Part shown: positions 34,791 to 44,452 of the stretch, in pieces
Position numbering within the stretch: the first letter of the stretch is position 1
Layout: each line of letters starts with the position of its first letter
Assembly (NCBI GenBank): GCA_035940775.1
Contig: DASZEN010000011.1
Coordinates: forward strand, 248,001-312,000
Length of the DNA: 64,000 nt
Origin: DASQYE01 sp035940775
GTDB taxonomy: Bacteria; Acidobacteriota; Blastocatellia; Pyrinomonadales; Pyrinomonadaceae
Direction of reading: 5' to 3'
Notes under the pieces: generated by a model
Told to the model about the DNA's origin: nothing
Seen by the model: only the letters and a program-made list of their open reading frames with translations
Databases searched by the model: none
Position numbers and translations under genes: made by a program

Positions 34791-35056
34791 AGGACGGCGC
34801 GAGCGAGCATCATGCAGGAGCGCGGAATCCGGAATGAAAAGCTTTCGTCTTTGATTCACCGTTCCGCCATTTCTTTCATCCTTGCTCTTCAAAGCGGGCG
34901 CGGGTATCATCCGCTTCGGTCTCTTAAAGTAATCAAGCTCAACAGAAATTTTTAGTCGGAAGGGTTCCGAGGACGAGCCGCGCTCGCGCTCTCTCTCTTT
35001 TGCGAGTCCGGAGGGGCTTCCCCAGACCTCTTCCTTTCGGGCAACCGGCGATCAAG

Positions 35057-35941
35057 ATGGTCAAATCCGCTATTCGTCGCGTCGGCGTCGTCGTCAAGCC
35101 GCATCAGCAGGATGCGTTGAAGACCATCTGTCAATTAGTCGAGTGGCTTCAGGTGCGCGGCATCAAGCTCATCGGCGGCCCCGAGATCGAGGCCGAGCGC
35201 ATCGAGCACGAGACGGGCTGCGCCGTCGAGACGGTCGCCAACGAACGCCTCGGCGAAGCCATTGATCTGATGGTCGTCCTCGGCGGCGACGGGACGATGA
35301 TCGCCACCGCACGCATGCTGGGCGACAGCGAAGTTCCTGTGCTCGGCATCAACTACGGAAGCCTCGGCTACCTCGCCGAGTTCAGGATCGAGGAGATGTT
35401 CCCGGCGCTCGAATCAATTCTCGAGGGCGAATATCGACTGGATTCGCGCGTGATGCTGGCCGCAGAGCTTTTTCGCGGCGATGAGCAGTTGCTCCATAAT
35501 CGCGTTCTCAACGATGTCGTCATCAATAAATCGGCGCTCGCGCGAATTATAGAGATCGAGGCGAATCTGAACTCGCAGTTCGTCAATTCGTTTCGCGCCG
35601 ATGGATTGATCGTTTCGACGCCGACGGGCTCGACCGCCTACAACCTGTCGGCGGGTGGGCCCGTCATTTACCCTTCGATGAACGCGGTGGTCATCACGCC
35701 GATCTGTCCCTTCACTTTATCGAATCGCCCCATCGTCGTCCCGGACGATGCCGAAATCGAGCTTTATTTGAGGACGCCCGACGAGGAGGTCGCGCTGACG
35801 CTCGACGGGCAGGTTGGGTTTCCCATGACGGAGGGCGACCGCGTCCTGATTAAAAAGAGCCGCACGACCTTTAATCTGGTGCAGCCGACCAACAGGAACT
35901 ACTTCGAGGTGCTGCGCGACAAACTGCGCTGGGGAAGATGA
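35057..35941 (+). CDS. nadK: NAD kinase
   Basis: NAD kinase makes NADP from NAD. The ATG at 35057 gives a 294-residue protein without the basic in-frame extension from 35000. It has the GGDGT motif (76-80), the NES-like stretch with LGINYGSLGYLAEF and the conserved DGLIVSTPTGSTAYNLSAGGP segment that binds NAD. The length is typical for bacterial NadK. Confidence 0.95.
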   Translation: MVKSAIRRVGVVVKPHQQDALKTICQLVEWLQVRGIKLIGGPEIEAERIEHETGCAVETVANERLGEAIDLMVVLGGDGTMIATARMLGDSEVPVLGINYGSLGYLAEFRIEEMFPALESILEGEYRLDSRVMLAAELFRGDEQLLHNRVLNDVVINKSALARIIEIEANLNSQFVNSFRADGLIVSTPTGSTAYNLSAGGPVIYPSMNAVVITPICPFTLSNRPIVVPDDAEIELYLRTPDEEVALTLDGQVGFPMTEGDRVLIKKSRTTFNLVQPTNRNYFEVLRDKLRWGR

Positions 35942-36052
35942 GAGGGCAAAGAGACAGAGTGCGTGTGAGAGGCGGGCGGCGGCCGCTTTGACCTTGCAGG
36001 TGGGTTGAAAGCTTCATCCGGCCCCTTGTAACCTGTGGCTATGGGGAGAGAG

Positions 36053-37561
36053 ATGGCTGATAAACGCGATGAGAAGCCGAAGCGCAAGCGTAGGAATCGC
36101 TCCGAGATACCGGCCGACGCCTTCGAGCGAGAGCTGACGACAGACCTCGACGACGAGACGCCGGATCGTCCCAAGGGGATGCCGCTGCACACGCGCATCC
36201 TGATCGGACTCTTTGTCGGAGTGGTCGCAGGCGTCATCGTCAATGCCCTCTTCAGCATCGACAATCCAGCGCAGCCGGGCGACCGCGTTCCGCACCCTTC
36301 GGTCGAATGGATCGTCGGAAATATCACAGAGCCCGTGGGCCAGGCTTTCCTGCGGCTCCTGCTTATGATCGTCGTGCCGCTGGTCTTTTCCTCGCTGGTC
36401 GTGGGCGTGGCGGGCATCGGCGATGTCCGTAAGCTGGGGCGCGTCGGCGTCAAATCCTTCGCCTATTGCCTGGTCATCTCAGCCATCTCGGTAATCATCG
36501 GCCTCACGCTCGCCAATACCATCAGGCCCGGAATGCGCATTGACGAAGATACTAAAGCGAAGCTTGAGCAGCGCTACAGCACGCGGGCCAAAGAGCAGGT
36601 CGATGCCGCGAAGAAGACGAACGAGGCCAACAAAGAGACGCCGCTGATGCAGGTCGTGACGACGCTGATTCCGAAGAATCCGATCACGGCGGTCGCGGGC
36701 GAGACGCCCAACATGCTCCACCTGATGTTCTTCGCGCTCGTCATCGGCATCGCTATCACGTTGATTCCGATAGGGGTCGCGGCGCCGCTCCTGCGGGGCC
36801 TCGAAGCCCTCTACGAAATATCAGCCAAGGTCATAGACATTATTATGAAGCTCGCGCCGTTTGCCGTCGCGTGTCTTCTCTTCAATAACACGGCGCGCTT
36901 CGGGCTCGACCTGTTGCAGGCGCTGGCGTGGTTCATGGCGACGGTGCTTCTCGGCCTTGCGATACACATGTTCGGCGTCTATTCGCTCTCCGTCTACTTT
37001 CTGTCGCGCATCTCTCCGCTCGAATTTTTTCGCCGCATCAAGACCGTCATGCTGACGGCTTTTTCCACCTCGTCATCGAACGCGACGCTGCCGACGGCCC
37101 TGCGCGTCTCGGAGGAAAATCTGGGCGTGCCGCAGGAGATCAACAGCTTCGTTCTGACGGTTGGCGCGACGGCCAATCAGAACGGGACTGCGCTCTACGA
37201 GGGCGTGACGGTGCTCTTCATAGCGCAGTTGGCGGGCGTTGATCTCACCCTGGGCCAGCAGTTGATGGTCTGTTACCTGGCTATCCTGGGCGGCATCGGG
37301 ACGGCGGGCGTGCCTTCGGGCTCGATTCCGTTCATCATCGTCGTCCTGGCGGGCATCAGCGATGCTCTGCCGCCGCTGATCGCCATTATTCTAGGCGTTG
37401 ACCGCATACTGGATATGTGCCGCACGACCCTTAACGTGGCGGGCGACATCACGGCCGCCACCTTCGTCGCCCGCTCTGAAGGCTACGAGCTTTTGCGTCA
37501 TCACGAACCGGCCATTCTGCATGCGGGCGTGGGCGTCGCGGCCGACCACCGTGCGGAATGA
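36053..37561 (+). CDS. Dicarboxylate/amino acid:cation symporter (SDF family)
   Basis: The SDF family imports C4-dicarboxylates, glutamate or similar acids with Na+ or H+. The start at 36053 has GGGGAG five bases upstream. The 502-residue protein has a charged basic/acidic N-terminal tail of about 40 residues and then the family core, with the serine-rich hairpin motif (FSTSSSNATLP) and the substrate site (NQNGT, and DRILDMCRTTLNVAGD near the end). A 35-residue charged loop after the second helices is longer than usual. The substrate cannot be told. Confidence 0.9.
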   Translation: MADKRDEKPKRKRRNRSEIPADAFERELTTDLDDETPDRPKGMPLHTRILIGLFVGVVAGVIVNALFSIDNPAQPGDRVPHPSVEWIVGNITEPVGQAFLRLLLMIVVPLVFSSLVVGVAGIGDVRKLGRVGVKSFAYCLVISAISVIIGLTLANTIRPGMRIDEDTKAKLEQRYSTRAKEQVDAAKKTNEANKETPLMQVVTTLIPKNPITAVAGETPNMLHLMFFALVIGIAITLIPIGVAAPLLRGLEALYEISAKVIDIIMKLAPFAVACLLFNNTARFGLDLLQALAWFMATVLLGLAIHMFGVYSLSVYFLSRISPLEFFRRIKTVMLTAFSTSSSNATLPTALRVSEENLGVPQEINSFVLTVGATANQNGTALYEGVTVLFIAQLAGVDLTLGQQLMVCYLAILGGIGTAGVPSGSIPFIIVVLAGISDALPPLIAIILGVDRILDMCRTTLNVAGDITAATFVARSEGYELLRHHEPAILHAGVGVAADHRAE

Positions 37562-37714
37562 AAGCATGCTCGGGCGCAGGCGCAAAGTGTACGGGAATGA
37601 TTCTGACAGAACCCCTTTAAAAACCCCCTCCTTACGTGGCATAAGAGCGGCGCGGGCCTTCAAAACGGGGCTTCGCGCCGGATCAGACCGAAGTCGCGGC
37701 GCGGCGGAACGAAA

Positions 37715-37731
37715 GGTGCATAAGATGCACC
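37715..37731. promoter_or_regulatory. Operator-like palindrome upstream of the rhomboid gene
   Basis: GGTGCAT-AAG-ATGCACC is a perfect 7-bp inverted repeat with a 3-base spacer, about 125 bases upstream of the rhomboid start. The geometry fits a dimeric transcription-factor site, but no cognate regulator is known. Confidence 0.35.
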
Positions 37732-37854
37732 GGTTAGAGTCGCGCATACCCGTTGCTTTACGAGTCCTCGCTTAATTCTTCAAACTAGCGTCACACTCTT
37801 GCAATGCTCGGCGGCGACAATCGAGGACGCTTTTTCCATGAGAGGACGGCTAAT

Positions 37855-38625
37855 ATGATCTTCCCCATCGGCGACGATAACTCCGACCGCACGACCGCGC
37901 CCATCATCAACTACGTGCTCATCGCCATCAACATTCTGGTCTTCGTCTTTCTGCAAGGCCTGGGGTCGAACGACCGTTTCACCTACGCCTTCTCGACCGT
38001 GCCGCAGGAGATTGTCACGGGGCGCGACATTACGACGCCCGACCGCGAGTTCCGTAACCCTGTGCCGGGCGGCGAAACAGTCCTCGTGCCCGGACTTCAG
38101 CCGACGCCGTTTACGGTCTACATCACGCTTTTGACTTCGATGTTCATGCACGGTGGGATCGCGCACATTTTCGGCAACATGCTTTTCCTATGGATATTCG
38201 GCGACAATCTTGAGCACCGGCTCGGACACGCGCGATACCTGCTCTTTTATCTTATATGCGGGCTGCTGGCCTCGTTGGCCCACGTCTTTTCGACCGTCGC
38301 CTTCGGCGGCAATCCCCTGATCCCGAGCCTGGGCGCTTCGGGCGCCATCTCGGGCGTGCTGGGCGGCTATATCCTGCTCTATCCGTCGCGGCGCGTGAGG
38401 GTCATTATGATGAATTTCCTGACGGAGGTTCCGGCCTTCGTCGCCATCGGCATCTGGTTCGCGTTCCAGTTAATCAGCGGCCTCGGGTTTCTGGGCAGCG
38501 GCTCGCAGGAGGGCGGCGTGGCCTATGCGGCGCACATCGGAGGCTTTATCGCCGGACTGGTGCTGGTTAAATTGTTCGCCATCGGACGCAACCCGGACGC
38601 GACTCCGATGCGCCCGTCGTATTGA
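37855..38625 (+). CDS. Rhomboid family intramembrane serine protease
   Basis: Rhomboids cleave membrane proteins within or beside the bilayer. The ATG at 37855 has GAGGA upstream. The 256-residue protein has about six helices, with the conserved HGG...HIFGNM stretch (about 99-109), the catalytic serine in GASG (S162) and the catalytic histidine (H227, in YAAHIGG). It is a complete, probably active enzyme. The first helix is preceded by about ten residues of cytoplasmic sequence. Confidence 0.92.
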   Translation: MIFPIGDDNSDRTTAPIINYVLIAINILVFVFLQGLGSNDRFTYAFSTVPQEIVTGRDITTPDREFRNPVPGGETVLVPGLQPTPFTVYITLLTSMFMHGGIAHIFGNMLFLWIFGDNLEHRLGHARYLLFYLICGLLASLAHVFSTVAFGGNPLIPSLGASGAISGVLGGYILLYPSRRVRVIMMNFLTEVPAFVAIGIWFAFQLISGLGFLGSGSQEGGVAYAAHIGGFIAGLVLVKLFAIGRNPDATPMRPSY

Positions 38626-38722
38626 TAGTTTTTCACGCGGGCGGGCCGCCGAAACACATATGGATATGGATACGGACGCGGCTGCGCCTTCGCTCTAAAT
38701 TTCAAGTAAGGAGAATTTCACT

Positions 38723-39184
38723 ATGGCTACGGACACAGAGAACGTCGTCTCGACGCTCAACAACCTGATCGAGACGTGCAAGGACGGGCAGAACGGTTTT
38801 CAAACCGCCGCCGAGGGCGTCAGGAACGGCGACTTGAAGACGCTTTTCCACACCTACTCGCAACAGCGCGCGCAGTTCGCCGTCGAGTTGCAAACCGAGG
38901 TCAGGCGATTGGGCGGCGATCCCGAAAAGACGGGAAGCCTCGCCGCCACGCTGCATCGCGGCTGGATTGACATCAAGTCGGCCATCACGGGCGAGGACGA
39001 GAACGCTGTCATTTCGGAATGCGAGCGCGGCGAAGATTCGGCGGTCAGAAATTATCAGGACGCGCTCGCGGACGAGCGCCTTCCGGCCGACATCAGGTCA
39101 ATCGTCCAGCGCCAGTTCGCCGAGATCAAGGAGGCACACGACCGCATTCGCTCGCTTGAGAGGGCGACCGGCGCGGGCGCGTAA
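38723..39184 (+). CDS. PA2169-like four-helix-bundle protein (DUF2383)
   Basis: The 153-residue product is a ferritin-like four-helix protein of the DUF2383/PA2169 group, with no signal peptide. Candidate motifs are LNNLIETCKDGQNGFQTAAEGV, EKTGSLAATLHRGWIDIKSAI and the helix-capping DxVxxC-type ends. A strong AAGGAGAA ribosome binding site lies ahead. Members are often stress-induced; the role is unknown. An exported DUF4142 gene follows in the same direction after 98 bases. Confidence 0.88.
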   Translation: MATDTENVVSTLNNLIETCKDGQNGFQTAAEGVRNGDLKTLFHTYSQQRAQFAVELQTEVRRLGGDPEKTGSLAATLHRGWIDIKSAITGEDENAVISECERGEDSAVRNYQDALADERLPADIRSIVQRQFAEIKEAHDRIRSLERATGAGA

Positions 39185-39282
39185 AACTCAAGAGACGCGG
39201 AGAGCCGAGGAGGGGGCTCCTCTTTGAAAAACCCCCTTCAATCAATCAAGGGCAGTTAACTTAAACACCAGGGGGAGCCACA

Positions 39283-40047
39283 ATGAATAAAAGCAGAGCC
39301 TTACCAGCTACTCTCATGATCGTGGGAGTCGTCGTCTTATTGAGCGGACTGTCTATCGCTCAACAAGACCAGAACACGAACACAAACGGCAACACGAGCG
39401 GCGATATGAGCGCGTCTGCGAACGCAAACGCAAACGCGAATCAGAACATGATGGCGAAGTCGTCCGACGGTAAGTTCATGATGACGGCGGCGGCGGGCGG
39501 GATGGCCGAGGTCGAGATAGCAAAGCTTGCGCTCGAACGTGCTTCGAGCGACAGCGTCAAGCAGTACGCGCAGCGCATGATCGACGACCACACCAAAGCC
39601 AATACGGAGCTGATGCAGTTGGCTTCGACAAAGGGCGTCACGCTGCCGACGGGCCCGGACGCCAAGCACATGGCGCTGATGGATAAGCTCAGGCAGAAGT
39701 CGGGCGCCGATTTTGACCGGATGTATCTGAAGGAGGCGGGCATCAAGGATCATCAGAACATGGAGAAGTTGTTCCGCAACGAAACGACCAGGGGCAAGGA
39801 CGCGGACGTGAAAGCCTTCGCCATGAAGACTCTGCCCGCCGTTCAGGAACACCTGCGAATGGCCCGCGACATGTCCACCGCCATGAGCGCCACCGGCAGC
39901 CGCGGCGGCATGGGCGCAAACATGAACGCTAATACGAGCGGCAACTCGAACGCAAACATGAACGGAAACATGAACGGCAATGGCAACACGAACGGGAACG
40001 GAAACGGAAACGGTAATGGGAACGGGAACGACAATACGAATCCCTAG
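39283..40047 (+). CDS. Exported DUF4142 protein with Asn/Gly-rich tail
   Basis: The 254-residue product has a signal peptide (TLMIVGVVVLLSGLSIAQQ) and a ferritin-like DUF4142 domain at about residues 70-195 (FMMTAAAGGMAEVEIAKLALERASSDSVKQYAQRMIDDHTKANTEL). It is flanked by repeats rich in Asn (NANANANQN) and a C-terminal run of alternating Gly-Asn. The N/G tracts are low-complexity and resemble envelope adhesive repeats. Members have been linked to stress and surface functions without a defined activity. Confidence 0.88.
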   Translation: MNKSRALPATLMIVGVVVLLSGLSIAQQDQNTNTNGNTSGDMSASANANANANQNMMAKSSDGKFMMTAAAGGMAEVEIAKLALERASSDSVKQYAQRMIDDHTKANTELMQLASTKGVTLPTGPDAKHMALMDKLRQKSGADFDRMYLKEAGIKDHQNMEKLFRNETTRGKDADVKAFAMKTLPAVQEHLRMARDMSTAMSATGSRGGMGANMNANTSGNSNANMNGNMNGNGNTNGNGNGNGNGNGNDNTNP

Positions 40048-40091
40048 ATGAGGCGGGCCTCCTTCCGTCTGTCATTCAACTGTCAGTCGCG

Positions 40092-40125
40092 GGACGGGCG
40101 CTTCGATTTTTGAAGACGCCCGTCC
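40092..40125 (+). terminator. Terminator-like hairpin after the DUF4142 gene
   Basis: GGACGGGCG (40092-40100) pairs with CGCCCGTCC (40117-40125), extended by CTTC/GAAG inside with an offset, and followed by TTCACCTT. It probably ends the DUF4142 transcript. Confidence 0.6.
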
Positions 40126-40347
40126 TTCACCTTAGTCGCCCCGCGCGCGCTCTTCGCGCTCCAATCTCCCGGCTCTTCCGAGGCGTCCGGACTCCCCGGT
40201 TGCTGTTGCTCGCCCGGCTCATGTAAGATTCACCTCAAGAATCAAGAAACATCGCCTGGCCTCGGAATGATGGTTAAAGTCTGGGACTCCAATCCACAAA
40301 AGACTTTAAGGTGACGCGGGGCGGAAGCGAAAGGGAGCTAATGAAAG

Positions 40348-40776
40348 ATGGCGACTTCCGAGATAGATTTGCCGCCCACGAATCAACAGGGACTCGACAT
40401 ACGCTCGACGCCGCGCGAGGAGATGAACCTCTACGCGCTCGACACCTTCGCCTACGAGTTCGTCGGGCGGGAGGTGCGCGTCCATTTCGAGATTCCGGAG
40501 TTCACGGCCATCTGCCCCTTCTCGGACTTCCCGGACTTTGCGACCATTCGCATTGAGTATGTGCCGAATGAGCGCTGCGTCGAATTGAAGAGCCTCAAGC
40601 TTTATATCAACTCGTTTCGGCAGGTTAAAATCTTCCACGAGCATGTCATCAATGTCATCCTGGAAGACTTCGTGCGCGCCTGCGACCCCCTGAACGTAGA
40701 GATCGAAGGCGACTTTCACATACGCGGCAACATCAAGACCACTGTGCGCGCAAGCTATCGGAAGGGTGAGGCGTAA
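40348..40776 (+). CDS. queF: NADPH-dependent 7-cyano-7-deazaguanine reductase QueF
   Basis: QueF reduces preQ0 to preQ1 in queuosine synthesis. The 142-residue YkvM-type protein has the catalytic cysteine C56 in TAICPFSDFPDFATI, D63 and the preQ0-binding motif ELKSLKLY (79-86). GGGAG lies upstream. No preQ1 riboswitch consensus was recognised in the 300-base leader, and no queCDE genes are nearby. Confidence 0.95.
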   Translation: MATSEIDLPPTNQQGLDIRSTPREEMNLYALDTFAYEFVGREVRVHFEIPEFTAICPFSDFPDFATIRIEYVPNERCVELKSLKLYINSFRQVKIFHEHVINVILEDFVRACDPLNVEIEGDFHIRGNIKTTVRASYRKGEA

Positions 40777-40831
40777 AACTCCCCGGCGCTTCATCATCAT
40801 CGCTCGCACGGCACGCTCTTCTCGGTAGAGT

Positions 40832-41080
40832 ATGGAGATCAACGCGACCATCGCCATCGCAATCCTCGCCGTGTTGATCTGCGTGGTCTTCCTCGTGACG
40901 CGGCGCTTGATGCGTCTGATGGTCAGGCTGGCGCTGGCGGGAACTCTTATCCTGGTCGTCCTCCTGGGCGGGCTGGCCTGGTGGTACACACAGGGCCGGA
41001 CAACGTCGCCGCCGTCGCAGCAGCAGAAGGAGAGGAAGCCCACGCCGACACCGACGACGCGGCGGGCCAACTCTCGTTGA
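40832..41080 (+). CDS. Small membrane protein
   Basis: The 82-residue product has two hydrophobic segments (IAIAILAVLICVVFLV and LALAGTLILVVLLGGLAWW) split by a basic turn (TRRLMRLM), and a Pro/Thr/Arg-rich tail. No function can be assigned. It lies 55 bases after queF and 25 before the MFS gene, and may be in the same transcript. Confidence 0.6.
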   Translation: MEINATIAIAILAVLICVVFLVTRRLMRLMVRLALAGTLILVVLLGGLAWWYTQGRTTSPPSQQQKERKPTPTPTTRRANSR

Positions 41081-41105
41081 GCAGCGCTTTTGACCTTCAG
41101 CCGGA

Positions 41106-42479
41106 ATGGGAGAAACAGACACAGACGCCGCAGATCAATTCGACGCTTCGATCAGCCGCGACAGGCTGGGCGAGGCGACGACGGGTCTCTGGCAGCGCTA
41201 CAACCGTCTCCCGCGCAACGTCCTCATCATCAGCCTCGTCAGTTTTCTGAACGACGCATCGAGCGAGGTCATCTATCCACTGCTGCCGCTCTTTCTCTTC
41301 AGTACTCTCGGCGCAACCCCCGCCGCCATCGGCCTGATCGAAGGGGCAGCCGAATCCGTCTCCAGCCTGCTCAAGCTCTTCTCAGGATATTTCAGCGACC
41401 GTCACGGGCGTCGAAAGGGGTTGGTCGTCGTCGGCTACGCGCTCGCGAGTTTCGCGCGGCCGCTCCTGGCCTTTGCTTCGAGCTGGCCGCAGGTGCTCAC
41501 GATACGGGTCACGGATCGCGTCGGCAAAGGTATCCGCAGCGCGCCGCGTGACGCCATGATCGCGGACGCCGCCACACCCATGCAGCGCGGGCTGGCCTTC
41601 GGTTTTCATCGTGCGATGGATCACCTGGGCGCTGTCATTGGCCCGCTGCTCGGGCTCATAATCCTTCTATGGGTCTCGGCCGACGCAAACTCGCCGCAGG
41701 CCGCAGACTACACAAAGGTATTCCTGGTCGCCTCGGTTCCGGCGCTGGCCTCCGTTCTGGTCGCGGCGTTCTTCATACGCGAGACGCACGGCAGAGAGCG
41801 GCACGCAGAAGCAGCAGCAGCAGTAGTAGCAGCAGCGGCGGCGGGAGCCGTCAACGGCGCGCGCGTCAATGGCGGCGTGGCGGCGTTGGAGCCGCCGCGA
41901 CTCTCGCTCGGCGGCTTCGACTCGAACTTCAAGCGCTTCCTGGTCATCCTGGCGCTTTTCACGCTCGCCAATTCCTCGGACGTTTTTCTGCTCCTGCGCG
42001 CGCGCGAGGCCGGGAGCGGAGCCACGACGCTATTGCTGACGTGGGCGGCGCTGCACACGGTCAAGGTGTTAAGCTCGCTCGTCGGCGGCAATCTCTCAGA
42101 CCGTCTCGGGCGCAAGACCCTGATCGCCTCCGGCTGGCTTCTCTATGCGGCCGTCTACGCGGGCTTCGCCTTTATCTCGTCGGTCGGCATGGCCTGGGCG
42201 CTCTTTATGGTCTACGGCGTATACTTTGGTTTGGCAGAGGGCGCGGAGAAGGCGCTGGTCGCAGACCTGGTGCGTCCGGAACAGCGCGGCACGGCCTACG
42301 GGTTGTATAATCTGGCCTTCGGCATCACGGTTTTCCCGGCCTCGCTATTGATGGGCCTGCTCTGGAACTGGCGCGGGGCACAAACGGCATTCCTCGTCAG
42401 CGCGAGCATAGGCGCTCTGGCCGCGCTGCTACTCGTTTCGACCGTGAGCGCCCGGCCACAGGCGGCGCGCTCTGACTGA
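41106..42479 (+). CDS. MFS transporter
   Basis: The 457-residue protein is a major facilitator with 12 predicted helices, including the signature GYFSDRHGRRKGL (about 100) and its C-terminal counterpart GNLSDRLGRKTL. The central loop (about residues 225-260) is an Ala/Val-rich low-complexity run built from GCA/GTA codons (AEAAAAVVAAAAAGAV). The substrate is not known; many relatives act as drug or metabolite exporters. Confidence 0.88.
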   Translation: MGETDTDAADQFDASISRDRLGEATTGLWQRYNRLPRNVLIISLVSFLNDASSEVIYPLLPLFLFSTLGATPAAIGLIEGAAESVSSLLKLFSGYFSDRHGRRKGLVVVGYALASFARPLLAFASSWPQVLTIRVTDRVGKGIRSAPRDAMIADAATPMQRGLAFGFHRAMDHLGAVIGPLLGLIILLWVSADANSPQAADYTKVFLVASVPALASVLVAAFFIRETHGRERHAEAAAAVVAAAAAGAVNGARVNGGVAALEPPRLSLGGFDSNFKRFLVILALFTLANSSDVFLLLRAREAGSGATTLLLTWAALHTVKVLSSLVGGNLSDRLGRKTLIASGWLLYAAVYAGFAFISSVGMAWALFMVYGVYFGLAEGAEKALVADLVRPEQRGTAYGLYNLAFGITVFPASLLMGLLWNWRGAQTAFLVSASIGALAALLLVSTVSARPQAARSD

Positions 42480-42560
42480 TCGCTCCCCTTGCCTTATGAG
42501 TTTTAAGCTGAAGCTGCTCTTTCTGTATCTGATCGGCGCGAAAGACCTAGAGACTCCGCA

Positions 42561-44369
42561 ATGAGCATATCCGATTACAAACTGATTACCACGGCCGAAG
42601 AGCTGCGCGCCGCAGTCGGGAGCTTAGAGGCGCAATCAATCGTCGGCTTTGATACGGAAACCACTTCGCTCGATCCATACAACGGAAAAATGCGGCTCGT
42701 GCAACTGGCAATTCCGGGCGCGCCCGTCTACATCTTCGACCTCAAGAAAATCGACCCCGGCGGTTTCGCGAGCCCATCGCCGACGAAAGCCGAAGCGCTC
42801 AAGCCGCTACAGGAACTGCTTGCCGCGCCGCGCCCGGTCAAGGTCGCGCACAATGCGAAGTTCGACGCGAAATGGGCAAAGCATTATCTAGACATCGAAA
42901 TGGGCGGATTGTTCGACACGATGCTCGCCAGCCAGCTTGTCTCCGCGGGCGATACCGAAGACCGGCACAGTCTTCAACTTGTCGCCGAGCGTTATCTGGG
43001 CGAGACGCTGGACAAAGCTTCGCAGTTGAGCGATTGGAGCATCGACGAGCTGACCGAAGCGCAGTTGGAGTATGCGGCGCGCGACGCCGCCATCATGCTT
43101 CCGCTGCGTAATAAATTACTCGAAAGCATCCTCGCCGACGGCTTGAAGAAGTGCGCTCAACTGGAGTTCGAGTGCATCATGCCGGTCGCTCAAATCGAAC
43201 TTACAGGCATCTATCTGGATCAGGAGCGCTGGCGCGAGCAACTGGCCGTCGTCAACACAAAACGCGCCGCACTGGCCGAAGAATTACAGGTGATGCTTGC
43301 CGAAGAGTCGCAACAGCAATCATTCTTCGGGCCGACGCGCAACGACATCAACCTGGATTCGCACGTCCAGTTGACCAAAGCGCTCAAGCGGCGCGGCATC
43401 GAAGTGCCGGATTCGACGCGCAACTGGAAATTACAGCCGCTCGCCGCCAAACATCCGGAAATCGCCAAGCTTCTCGAATACCGCACGATGCAAAAAGCGC
43501 TCACCAGCTACGGCGAAAATATTCTCAAAGAGATCAAGAAGGAGACGGGACGCATTCATGCGAACTTCCACCAGATCGGCGCGCCCACGGGCAGGTTCGC
43601 GTGCACCAATCCCAATATCCAGCAGGTTCCTCATGCCATCGAATATCGTCGCTGCTTTCGCGCAGACACCAGGGACAGACCCAGAAAGCTCGTGATCGCC
43701 GATTATTCGCAGATAGAGCTACGCATCCTCGCAGACTTCACGGGAGATCAGGGATTCGTAGATGCTTTCAATTCGGGCGCAGACCTTCATCGGGTCACCG
43801 CCGCGCAGGTCTTCAACGTGCCGCTCGATCAGGTCACTAAAGAACAGCGAGACTTTGCCAAGCGCCTGAACTTCGGCGTCGTCTACGGCATCGGCGCGCA
43901 GCGTTTCAGTATGATGACGGGAATTCCGCTCACGGAGGCCGAAAACATCCTGCGCCGCTACTTCGCCACCTACCGCCAACTGGACGCATGGCTGCGTGAC
44001 GCCGCTAATCGAGCCCTGCGCGAACGCACCGCCCGCACTGCCTCGGGCCGCGTCGCCCGTTTTCGCTTCGACCCGGAAGACCGACAGGCAGCATCCCTGG
44101 CCCAACGTAACGGAAAAAATATGCCGATTCAGGGAACGTCGGCTGACATACTCAAGCGCGCCCTGCGCCTCCTACACGATAAGCTGCGCGATACGAACGC
44201 TCAGATTATCAACATCGTGCACGATGAGATCGTCGTCGAGGCGGACGCCGCGCAGGCCGCAGAGATCGCCGAGATGGTCGAGGACGCGATGTGCGCCGCG
44301 GGCGAAGAGTATGTCAAAAAGGTTCCGGTTAAAGTTGAAACCGAAGTATCGGACGAGTGGGTGAAATAA
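42561..44369 (+). CDS. DNA polymerase I-like protein (3'-5' exonuclease plus polymerase, no 5' nuclease)
   Basis: The 602-residue family A polymerase has a proofreading exonuclease with all three motifs (D31/E33 in FDTETTS, D102 in HNAKFD, Y171 and D175 in YAARD). It also has the complete polymerase domain: motif A (D381 in ADYSQIE), motif B (K434-LNFGVVYG) and motif C (H554-D555-E556). The N-terminal 5' nuclease of full-length Pol I is missing, and there is no ORF fragment for it upstream. This could be a second polymerase for repair or an element-derived enzyme. The short 3' exo-polymerase form is seen in some phages and various bacteria. Confidence 0.92.
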   Translation: MSISDYKLITTAEELRAAVGSLEAQSIVGFDTETTSLDPYNGKMRLVQLAIPGAPVYIFDLKKIDPGGFASPSPTKAEALKPLQELLAAPRPVKVAHNAKFDAKWAKHYLDIEMGGLFDTMLASQLVSAGDTEDRHSLQLVAERYLGETLDKASQLSDWSIDELTEAQLEYAARDAAIMLPLRNKLLESILADGLKKCAQLEFECIMPVAQIELTGIYLDQERWREQLAVVNTKRAALAEELQVMLAEESQQQSFFGPTRNDINLDSHVQLTKALKRRGIEVPDSTRNWKLQPLAAKHPEIAKLLEYRTMQKALTSYGENILKEIKKETGRIHANFHQIGAPTGRFACTNPNIQQVPHAIEYRRCFRADTRDRPRKLVIADYSQIELRILADFTGDQGFVDAFNSGADLHRVTAAQVFNVPLDQVTKEQRDFAKRLNFGVVYGIGAQRFSMMTGIPLTEAENILRRYFATYRQLDAWLRDAANRALRERTARTASGRVARFRFDPEDRQAASLAQRNGKNMPIQGTSADILKRALRLLHDKLRDTNAQIINIVHDEIVVEADAAQAAEIAEMVEDAMCAAGEEYVKKVPVKVETEVSDEWVK

Positions 44370-44452
44370 AGAGGACGGGCCTCTTTATCTTTGACCTCTA
44401 ATTCATGCCGCCCCCGTGACGGGTGCGCTTTTCCTCTCTCCCTATCCCGCTT

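Noticed and set aside
40048..40347. Possible preQ1 riboswitch ahead of queF
   Set aside because: No preQ1-I or preQ1-II consensus could be matched by eye in the 300-base leader.
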